Assembly (NCBI GenBank): GCA_903888485.1
Contig: CAISTS010000010.1
Location: forward strand, 1 to 64,000
Direction: 5' to 3'
Source: an uncultured bacterium
Lineage (GTDB): Bacteria; Pseudomonadota; Alphaproteobacteria; Rhodospirillales; Rhodospirillaceae
DNA length: 64,000 bases
The position numbers and the translations under genes were made by a program. The notes beneath the pieces are model-generated. The model saw only the letters and a program-made list of their open reading frames with translations. It had not been told where the DNA came from and did no database searches. Of the stretch, positions 15,661 to 21,874 are shown in pieces (the stretch's first letter is position 1; each line of letters begins with the position of its first letter).

Positions 15661-16157
15661 CCATTGGCGTCGATCTTGGGCAGGCAAACGATCCGACGGC
15701 CATCGCGATTGCAGAGGACGGGAGGCATATCCGGCACCTTGAGCGCGTCGCGTTAGGCACTCCATATCCGCAGGTAATCAATCGCGTTCGCGTGCTGCAC
15801 GACGCCTTGCCCGGGTGCCGGCTCGTGGTCGATCGAACCGGCGTCGGTCGTGCCGTGGTCGATGCAATGGAAGAGTCAGGGCTTGCACCTATCGTCGTTA
15901 CCATAACATCGGGGAAGAGCATTCGGCGCGAAGGCAATCGGATATGGATGCCAAAGCGGCTGTTGATTAGCCCGGTGGTGTCGGCGCTGGAAGCGGGGAC
16001 GTTGCGGATCGCGGCGGGGCTGAGTGAGGGGCCGGCGCTGCTGCGAGAACTGCAAGCCTTCAAAGTCAAGCGGGGCGAAGGCGGGCACTTGGGCTATGAG
16101 GGCAAGGGCGAGCATGATGACTTTGTGATAGCGGTAGCGCTGTCTTTGGGAGTTTGA
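15648..16157 (+). CDS. Terminase-nuclease-like protein, catalytic motifs intact
   Basis: The 169-aa protein is a compact RNase-H-fold TerL nuclease: IGVDLGQANDPTAIAIAED (Asp near residue 9), LVVDRTGVGRAVVDAM (Asp near 62) and GEHDDFVIAVALSLG (Asp pair near 156). All three acidic sites expected for two-metal DNA cleavage are present. It shares layout and motif order with the preceding gene, so the two look like duplicated modules. With the ATPase gene at 14147 it could rebuild a terminase from separate chains. Confidence 0.75.
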   Translation: MRRLTIGVDLGQANDPTAIAIAEDGRHIRHLERVALGTPYPQVINRVRVLHDALPGCRLVVDRTGVGRAVVDAMEESGLAPIVVTITSGKSIRREGNRIWMPKRLLISPVVSALEAGTLRIAAGLSEGPALLRELQAFKVKRGEGGHLGYEGKGEHDDFVIAVALSLGV

Positions 16158-16161
16158 AGTA

Positions 16162-16380
16162 ATGAAACGGTCGGAGGCGGAGCCTTTAATCATTCGTCAG
16201 TGGGAAATTTGGGTGTTTGAGAATGTCCCTGACGGTAAACCAGCGACGGGCAGGCATGGCCTTCAATTCTTCTCTTATCTACAGGAGAAACACTCCGCCT
16301 TGTTGAGCTTCAAAAGTCACGGCGACAAATGGCAGACCGTTCACTCCATCCTGGTGAATCATGGGAGAGTGGCCGACTAG
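16162..16380 (+). CDS. Small hypothetical protein
   Basis: The 72-aa soluble protein (EIWVFENVPDGKPATGRHG, VHSILVNHGRVAD) has no recognised family. It starts 4 bp after the nuclease gene and is read in the same direction, so it probably ends the operon. About 260 bp with no clear gene follow it before the methyltransferase. Confidence 0.55.
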   Translation: MKRSEAEPLIIRQWEIWVFENVPDGKPATGRHGLQFFSYLQEKHSALLSFKSHGDKWQTVHSILVNHGRVAD

Positions 16381-16639
16381 CCATTGCCCCGGTATTTTGC
16401 GGCTTCGGCCCAGCGCTTAAGTGCCGTAGCTGCGCAGATTAACTATCATCGGGTCTGACTCGACCCGACCAAAGCCGAAGATATAGACTGTCCCTACTCG
16501 AATGGGGACGGTTGCACATCTGAGTGGCAGCATGGTGCATCTGGGCTGCTCAATCTGCCTCAAGCCACTGGCGTCAGACCAAGTTGACTTTTTTTGGCAA
16601 TAGCAGTGCGAAGCCATTGCTCGTTTTCGGAGGTTGTTG

Positions 16640-17227
16640 ATGGGAGATGTGAACCAGCTCATTTACCTCAAAAGTGTCATGCCCTCCGTATCAGGGCCGA
16701 TACTTGAGGTGGGAAGCAAGGATTACGGAAGCACATCTAGTTTCCGTGAATTCTATACGGGACAAGACTACACCGGCATAGACATGGAAGCCGGCAGGAA
16801 TGTGGACCACGTTGTGGATTTAACTCAGGGCACTACGGGGCTGCAACCGCGCCACTTTGCGCTTGGCATCTGCTGTTCCGTACTTGAACACGTGAAGAAG
16901 CCATGGTTATTCGCGGAGCATCTTTCAAGCGTGTTGAGGCCAGGTGGTGCATTGTACATGTCCGTTCCGTGGGTTTGGCGCTACCACGCCTATCCGGACG
17001 ACTATTTTCGGTTCTCCTGGCGAGGCGTCATGGAGCTGTTTCCGGCCTTCACGTGGAGCAAAATCTGCTATTCGACCACCGTGCCGAATGAGTTCATTGA
17101 AATAGGCCCAGATAGTTTGGGCGCCGACAACGCTATGGCGGCCATCGCAGAAACGCCCCAAGGAAAGAGAAAGTACTTGCCGTACTTGATGGTCAATATG
17201 CTCGGTCACAAGAGCGCAGCCGACTAG
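16640..17227 (+). CDS. Class I SAM-dependent methyltransferase
   Basis: The 195-aa protein has motif I ILEVGSKDYG near residue 22, an acidic GIDMEAG after the second strand, a CCSVLEHVKKPW post-motif and LRPGGALYMSVPW, all typical of small-molecule or sugar methyltransferases. CGGAGG lies before the ATG. The base composition looks lower in GC than the chromosome around the element. It is tail-to-tail, 2 bp apart, with the SGNH-like gene. As element cargo, the pair could modify a surface glycan; the substrate is unknown. Confidence 0.8.
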   Translation: MGDVNQLIYLKSVMPSVSGPILEVGSKDYGSTSSFREFYTGQDYTGIDMEAGRNVDHVVDLTQGTTGLQPRHFALGICCSVLEHVKKPWLFAEHLSSVLRPGGALYMSVPWVWRYHAYPDDYFRFSWRGVMELFPAFTWSKICYSTTVPNEFIEIGPDSLGADNAMAAIAETPQGKRKYLPYLMVNMLGHKSAAD

Positions 17228-17229
17228 AG

Positions 17230-18102
17230 CTACGATTTACCGCTCCAAATTTTCTCTTCAAGCGCACGCGCGATATGTTTCCCATATTCGGACGATCCGT
17301 GTGTCAGTCCGCCAGACAGAGACGATTTCAAAAATCCTTCTCTCGTGACTGTATTAGCGGGAGGCGGAAGCACTTCGCATCCATTTGCTTCAAGAACCAT
17401 AGACAGCAAGCGGCAATACCGGCGATACCATTTCAACCGGATCGGGTCAGGCGCGAACCCGTACTCGAGGACAAATGCCTCGAGCTTTTCGAGGTAGCTG
17501 GAGGATTGGGGATTTTCCACGGGTGCCGGCGGCAATACATGTATTACTCGGGACCCTGTAATCGCCTTAATTGCCGTGAGCGTTGGCGCAACGACTGCGA
17601 GCCATGCGTCGATCACTTGATCTATGAACATTGTATCGATGGGGACCGCATCGCTGGACGGATTGATGTCGGCAACTTCGGGGTCAATAAAGTCATAGGG
17701 CGGCAGATGGCCTAACATCATTCTTGCGTGTTCGTTACCGTGCATGAAGGAGACAATGGGAGTATTCGCCGGCAGTTCCCTCAGAACGTCCAGGAATTGC
17801 GGTTGGATTTGCAGTTTGGTGCGACCATCTCGTTCCACAAACTCAACGCCGGTTTTGAAGGAGCTCGTCCGCGAAATAAGCCGTGCGAGTAAACGACGCG
17901 ACCGCAGACCGGGCTCAGTAACATTGACCGCTAAGACTTCGGCTGGGAACGCACCCGAACGCCAACCTTGGTAGGCTTCGCTATATCTCGGATCCTTGGG
18001 AGTAGAAGTATTTGGCGCGCTGTGTTGGCGCCAGTCGGTTACTCCGTCGAGAAAAGCAATAGCGTGGCTATGGCCTAACACTACGAAATCATATTCCGGC
18101 AT
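17230..18102 (-). CDS. SGNH-hydrolase-like protein
   Basis: The protein of about 290 aa starts with FVVLGHSHAIAFLDG, which has the position and shape of the SGNH block I with His in place of Asp. It has VSFMHGNEH in the middle and GLTHGSSEYGKHI near the C terminus, where block V would supply the catalytic His. There is no signal peptide. GGAGGT directly before the ATG at 18102 decides the start. Related proteins occur in glycan gene clusters. Function as an esterase or acyltransferase is inferred, not shown. Confidence 0.6.
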   Translation of the reverse strand: MPEYDFVVLGHSHAIAFLDGVTDWRQHSAPNTSTPKDPRYSEAYQGWRSGAFPAEVLAVNVTEPGLRSRRLLARLISRTSSFKTGVEFVERDGRTKLQIQPQFLDVLRELPANTPIVSFMHGNEHARMMLGHLPPYDFIDPEVADINPSSDAVPIDTMFIDQVIDAWLAVVAPTLTAIKAITGSRVIHVLPPAPVENPQSSSYLEKLEAFVLEYGFAPDPIRLKWYRRYCRLLSMVLEANGCEVLPPPANTVTREGFLKSSLSGGLTHGSSEYGKHIARALEEKIWSGKS

Positions 18103-18156
18103 AGCACCTCCCACGACGATGGCAATACCTGTAAACCAAGCAGGGAGAGTGCAATT

Positions 18157-18297
18157 TCATACAAACTCCTCGCCGCGGTCCGGCGAATGGTAGACAGTGC
18201 AAGGGCCTTCTATAGATGCCATTGATAGCAGGTCGCTACGGCTCTCGTAACGCTTTGTCGTGTGGGTCAGAACGTAGGTTGTTCTCCCCTCGTCCAT
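18157..18297 (-). CDS. Possible small protein (46 aa)
   Basis: An open frame starts MDEGRTTYVLTHTTKRYES and ends DRGEEFV, with protein-like composition, 54 bp upstream of the SGNH-like gene on the same strand. No strong ribosome-binding site is visible and no family was recognised. Confidence 0.35.
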   Translation of the reverse strand: MDEGRTTYVLTHTTKRYESRSDLLSMASIEGPCTVYHSPDRGEEFV

Positions 18298-18349
18298 TCT
18301 AACAGACTCATTTTCCACGCGATTTTACGCTTGCGTACAGGAAGCGCTG

Positions 18350-18760
18350 GTGGGATCGCCTGCCGTGGTCGATGGCGACACTCTGCGGTTTGATAAGGAT
18401 CGGGTAAGGCTGTTCGGCATCGACGCTCCCGAGGGCAAACAATCCTGCCAACGTGACGGGGTGGCGTGGCTGTGCGGGCAGGAGGCGGCGAAGTACCTGC
18501 GCGAGATGGTGGCCGGTGAATACCTGTCATGCGCCGAGCGGAACCGGGACCGTTACGGGCGGATTGTCGGCGTCTGCTCTCTGGCCGATGGGCGCGACCT
18601 GGGCGCGCTGATGGTCGAAGCGGGGTACGCCCTCGCCTATCGTCGCTACGGCGGCAAGATGTACGACGCAGCGGAGACATCCGCAAAAGTGGCCCGTCGA
18701 GGGCTCTGGGCCGGAGAATTTGTGGCCCCGTGGGAATGGCGCCGAAAAGGCAGCCATTAA
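18350..18760 (+). CDS. Thermonuclease (SNase-like) family protein
   Basis: The 136-aa protein is a complete SNase fold: VVDGDTLRF at the start, the Arg-containing VRLFGIDAPEGKQ, RDRYGRIVGVC, and a C-terminal RRGLWAG motif. Conserved Asp and Arg active-site residues are present. The annotated start is GTG. The upstream in-frame sequence does not give a convincing signal peptide, although most relatives are secreted. It is the last gene inside the element and lies about 90 bp from the right att. It may degrade DNA or be an old chromosomal gene trapped in the island. Confidence 0.8.
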   Translation: MGSPAVVDGDTLRFDKDRVRLFGIDAPEGKQSCQRDGVAWLCGQEAAKYLREMVAGEYLSCAERNRDRYGRIVGVCSLADGRDLGALMVEAGYALAYRRYGGKMYDAAETSAKVARRGLWAGEFVAPWEWRRKGSH

Positions 18761-18808
18761 CCAAATCAATTAGTTATTAATGTGGGTATGGGCGTGGGTT
18801 ACCCAATG

Positions 18809-18848
18809 CCCAATATTTAACTCATTGATAAATAAGTCAAATATTGGG
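18809..18848. repeat. 10-bp inverted repeat beside the right attachment site
   Basis: CCCAATATTT (18809-18818) and AAATATTGGG (18839-18848) are perfect complements separated by 20 AT-rich bases, ending 4 bp before the att core. It could be an integrase or Xis arm site, or a terminator for the thermonuclease gene. Confidence 0.5.
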
Positions 18849-18852
18849 GAAT

Positions 18853-18866
18853 TGGTGGAGGGAGAA
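18853..18866. repeat. Right attachment site within tRNA-Tyr
   Basis: This is the second copy of the 14-bp direct repeat, identical to 7388-7401. It forms the acceptor 3' strand and CCA of the intact tRNA-Tyr. Confidence 0.8.
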
Positions 18867-18938
18867 GGATTCGAACCTTCGTAGACATAAGTCGGCAGAT
18901 TTACAGTCTGCTGCCATTGACCGCTCGGCCATCCCTCC
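18853..18938 (-). tRNA. tRNA-Tyr (anticodon GUA), integration target
   Basis: The reverse complement is an 86-nt class II tRNA. It has acceptor GGAGGGA, a long variable arm, anticodon loop CTGTAAA, T arm GGTTCGAATCC and encoded CCA. The gene is kept whole by the element's att sequence. Confidence 0.95.
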
Positions 18939-19060
18939 GTAACCCAAGGAATTTCCTAGGAGAACGGGCCTCTTCAGGAGGGGCTTCCAGTAGGGTTTTG
19001 GCCATTGCTTGTCAATGTGAAAGAAGCAGCGTAGGCCAGGGGTTTATAAGGAAGAATTAC

Positions 19061-19987
19061 ATGTCCAAACAGAAACCCCGGCACCGCCCTCAGGGCGCGC
19101 CCCGCGCCGGGGGCCATTCCAGCAAACCAAACCCGCCGGCGTCGGCGCCCCAGCGCCATGCCCCCCGCGAGGCGCCGCGCCCCGCCGGCAAGCCAAACCC
19201 GGTGCCGCCAGCCCAGCGGGACGCACCGCGTGAGGCCCCGCGCCATGGGCAGGAACTTTGGATTTATGGCCATCACCCCGTAGCGGCGGCACTCGCCAAT
19301 CCGCTGCGCAAGGTCCTGCGGCTGGTCGCCACCACGGAAGCTGCCGCAAAACTGAGCGCAGAGCGCGGCGTTCCCGAGCGCGCGGTGGGCCAATTGCGCA
19401 CCCAATCGCGGCGCGAGATCGACCAACTCGTCGGCGAGGACACCGTGCACCAAGGTGTCGCCGTGCTCGTGCGCCCGCTGGAACAGGATCTCGCCGACGT
19501 GCTTGCGGCGATCACGGCGGAAAACGCCTGCATCGTCGTCCTCGATCAGGTCACCGATCCTCATAACGTGGGCGCCATTTTGCGTTCCGCTGCCGCTTTT
19601 GGCGCGGTCGCCGTCGTCGCGCCCGACCGCCACGCGCCCGACGAAAGCGGCGCCATGGCGAAGTCGGCCTCCGGCGCGCTCGACAAAATTCCTTATGTAA
19701 AAGCCGGCAACCTCGTGCGCGCTCTGGAAGTCATCAAGGAACACCGGTTCTGGCTGGTGGGCCTCGATGCGGACACGTCTAAGAACCTGGCAGAGGTGGA
19801 CCTCAAGGGACGCATCGCTCTCGTGCTCGGCGCCGAGGGCGAAGGCCTGCGCCGCTTGGTGCGCGAGACCTGCGATCACATCGCCGCGCTGCCCATGGCC
19901 GGCGATATGGAAAGCTTGAATGTTTCCAACGCCGCCGCGGTTGCCTTGTATGAGCGCGCCCGGCAAGTGCCGCGCGGGAAGCCCTAA
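19061..19987 (+). CDS. rlmB: 23S rRNA 2'-O-methyltransferase, RlmB/TrmH family
   Basis: The 308-aa protein has a basic, Pro/Arg-rich N-terminal tail (about 1-60), a substrate-binding domain (YGHHPVAAALANP, VHQGVAVLV) and the SPOUT knot: DPHNVGAILRSAAAFG, LVLGAEGEGL and SLNVSNAAAVALYE. It would methylate guanosine 2251 (E. coli numbering) of 23S rRNA or another structured RNA. ATG at 19061 is chosen; upstream codons run into tRNA-Tyr. The disordered tail is longer than in E. coli RlmB, which is common in alphaproteobacteria. Confidence 0.88.
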   Translation: MSKQKPRHRPQGAPRAGGHSSKPNPPASAPQRHAPREAPRPAGKPNPVPPAQRDAPREAPRHGQELWIYGHHPVAAALANPLRKVLRLVATTEAAAKLSAERGVPERAVGQLRTQSRREIDQLVGEDTVHQGVAVLVRPLEQDLADVLAAITAENACIVVLDQVTDPHNVGAILRSAAAFGAVAVVAPDRHAPDESGAMAKSASGALDKIPYVKAGNLVRALEVIKEHRFWLVGLDADTSKNLAEVDLKGRIALVLGAEGEGLRRLVRETCDHIAALPMAGDMESLNVSNAAAVALYERARQVPRGKP

Positions 19988-20036
19988 ACGTCGATTATTG
20001 CCCTTTTAAGGTCGGGGCCCTATTTTCCGCCCCGTC

Positions 20037-20111
20037 GCCGGCGTAGCACAGCGGTAGTGCAGCGGTTTTGTAAACCGAAGGTCGGGAGTTCAATCCTCTC
20101 CGCCGGCACCA
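20037..20111 (+). tRNA. tRNA-Thr (anticodon UGU)
   Basis: The sequence GCCGGCG...CGCCGGC forms the acceptor stem, with discriminator A and encoded CCA, a GGGAGTTCAATCCTCTC T arm and anticodon loop TTTGTAA. It follows rlmB by 49 bp. Confidence 0.95.
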
Positions 20112-20199
20112 TTTCCCTTACGGACTACTATTATGTGTGGGGCGCGCCGAGTTCTACTTCGGCGCGCTATGATGCCGCCCCCCTCAAAAGGCCTTCCCC

Positions 20200-20391
20200 A
20201 TTTATACCATCCAGAAGCTCACGCCCGCCGGCGCGATTTGGCTCAAACGCTCCATGCCCACGCTGGAATGGGGCCCTGAAGAGCACGCGCTCATCTTTCC
20301 GGCGCAGAGCGAGGCCACGCGGATTGCGGCCCGTCTCAGCGCCAAACACGCTTCGGCAGTAGTCACCAAGGCAAACCTCGTCATCGCCTAA
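20200..20391 (+). pseudogene. Small protein-coding frame without a normal start
   Basis: The frame reads IYTIQKLTPAGAIWLKRSMP and runs coherently to LVIA before a TAA at 20389, 63 residues in all. An in-frame TGA lies at 20170 and no ATG, GTG or TTG lies between it and the coherent part. Either translation starts at the ATT at 20200, or the true start was lost by a small indel. An ATG pair at 20168 is in another frame. The family was not recognised. Confidence 0.4.
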
Positions 20392-20505
20392 AACCGGTCT
20401 TTCCGGGCGTATGGAACTCTCGAACGTATTCGCCGTTGTGAATAAGCCGGGTCCGTCAACCCAGGCATAACTCACCGGGACGGCCCCCTTCCATCCCGGG
20501 ACGCT

Positions 20506-20547
20506 AGCCCGCAGCGTCGGCTCACCCCGGCTGCGGGCTCGCTTTTT
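20506..20547 (+). terminator. Rho-independent terminator-like hairpin
   Basis: AGCCCGCAG (20506-20514) pairs with CTGCGGGCT (20531-20539), followed by CGCTTTTT. It lies 115 bp after the small frame ending at 20391. The 115 bp before it are G+C-rich and have internal pairing, so a small non-coding RNA ending here is possible. Confidence 0.6.
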
Positions 20548-20621
20548 GTTCCGAATCCGTCTGAACAACAAACCAGCGCGACAGCCGCAGGCCACCGCGC
20601 TGGGATGCAGGAACAGATGCG

Positions 20622-20789
20622 TTAGTTCTCGATGGTGACGTCGCTGCCCGGGGGCACGATAACCGTCGAAGACGCCGGCGCTTGGCGTTCCACGACCACC
20701 GGACGCTCTATGATCGTGCGGTGAGTGGTGCACGCAGCCAGGGTGCAGCCGACCGCCATCAAAGCGAGTGCGAGTTTTGTACCAGTCAT
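20622..20789 (-). CDS. Small predicted lipoprotein
   Basis: The 55-aa frame begins MTGTKLALALMAVGCTLAAC, a short lipoprotein signal with lipobox LAAC (Cys near residue 20), followed by THRTIIERPVVVERQAPASS and a short VIVPPGSDVTIEN end. GAGGAG lies 9 bp before the ATG. The mature part, of only about 35 residues, resembles the small outer-membrane lipoproteins of unknown role that are common in proteobacteria. Confidence 0.7.
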   Translation of the reverse strand: MTGTKLALALMAVGCTLAACTTHRTIIERPVVVERQAPASSTVIVPPGSDVTIEN

Positions 20790-21092
20790 TTTGGTCTCCT
20801 CATTGAATGAGAGCCGTTGAGGGGGCTCGTAGGGAAAACGCCGCCGCTTCGCCTTCTGTTTCGCAATCGACGTGATTAAGCGCGTGCGGAGCGCCGCTTG
20901 GTTGGGTTAGGGTTGCGGAATGCGCGCGCTTCTCGGAGACACAACAAATCCCGCGCGAAATCATCTGTGGGAATACAAGTGACGGGCGAGGACGCCTGCA
21001 CCGTGAGGTACGATCCCGAGCGGTTGTCGCTTTCATACTTCGGGGACATCGCCAGCGCCCGCGCATGGCTGACATCGCGGTAGGAGGATCAG

Positions 21093-21824
21093 ATGCGCAC
21101 CTTCCTCGCTTTCGTTCTTATTTTTTGCATGAGTTCCATCAGCGCCGCCGCCGAAATCGAAGGTCGCGAGATGCGCCTGCCGGCCAAGGAGCGTGAGGTC
21201 AAGGTCATCCAGTTCCGCGCCGCTGGAGATGCACCGCGCCCCGCCGCGCTCATCCTGCACGGCGCCGGCGGCCTTGATCGGCGCATCGACCGCTACAAGG
21301 GATACGCGGCCGCCATTGCTGCATCGGGCATCGACGCCTACCTCGTCTATTACTACAGCAGCCGCGACAATGAATCCGGCGGTGGTATGTTCGAGCAGCG
21401 CTATCCCGCCTGGGCGCGTTTGGTCGGCGATATCGCCACGTACCTCACCGCCCAAAAGGACTCCAACGGCCGCGTCGGGCTGATCGGGTTTTCCAACGGC
21501 GGCATCCTTGCACCCGGCGCAGCCGGGCTCGAGCCCAAGATCAATGCCGCCGTCGTCTATTACGGCGGCGAGCCCTGGCCGCTCAATCCCATGCCGACGC
21601 GCTATCCGCCGCTTCTAATCTTGCACGGCGACGCCGATGCGGTGATCCCGGTCGAGGCCGGCCAGGAGTTGGCCGCGCGGGCACGCAAGATGGGCGGCGC
21701 CGTCGATCTCGTCATTTATCCTAAGGAAGTCCACGGCTTCGGCTTCAATCTCGATGAGCCCAACAGCGCCGACGCCCTCGCCCGCACTGTGACGTTCTTG
21801 AAGAAAGAGCTACTGGCGCCCTGA
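21093..21824 (+). CDS. Secreted dienelactone-hydrolase-family alpha/beta hydrolase
   Basis: The 243-aa protein has a signal peptide (MRTFLAFVLIFCMSSISAAA) and a dienelactone hydrolase fold: ALILHGAGG near residue 50, nucleophile Ser in IGFSNGG near 133, Asp in LHGDADAVIP near 178 and His in EVHGFGFN near 213. The family nucleophile is often Cys; here it is Ser, which suggests esterase or peptidase-like activity. RBS AGGAGG is 5 bp upstream. It lies in the same direction as the tannase-family gene 50 bp downstream. Confidence 0.82.
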   Translation: MRTFLAFVLIFCMSSISAAAEIEGREMRLPAKEREVKVIQFRAAGDAPRPAALILHGAGGLDRRIDRYKGYAAAIAASGIDAYLVYYYSSRDNESGGGMFEQRYPAWARLVGDIATYLTAQKDSNGRVGLIGFSNGGILAPGAAGLEPKINAAVVYYGGEPWPLNPMPTRYPPLLILHGDADAVIPVEAGQELAARARKMGGAVDLVIYPKEVHGFGFNLDEPNSADALARTVTFLKKELLAP

Positions 21825-21874
21825 TTTGCGCTGCCCCTATGATGGCGGGTGCAACCGCTCGGGAGGGGCCTGCC

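Larger units (their letters stand above)
7388..18866. mobile_element. tRNA-Tyr-integrated element with replication and terminase genes but no recognised structural genes
   Basis: A 14-bp perfect direct repeat (7388-7401 and 18853-18866) equals the 3' CCA end and acceptor strand of tRNA-Tyr. The intervening 11.5 kb encodes a tyrosine integrase at its left end and a run of small, overlapping plus-strand genes typical of phage-like replication modules: AlpA-like regulator, DUF1376-like protein, primase-helicase, terminase ATPase and nuclease parts. Cargo-like genes (methyltransferase, SGNH-like protein, thermonuclease) fill the right end. No portal, capsid, tail, holin or lysin was found, so this is a remnant prophage, a satellite or another kind of island. 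Confidence 0.85.

Noticed and set aside
20898-21083. Small frame ending SYFGDIASARAWLTSR before the dienelactone hydrolase gene
   Set aside because: The last 30 residues look protein-like, but there is no good start or ribosome-binding site and no family. Kept out as too weak.
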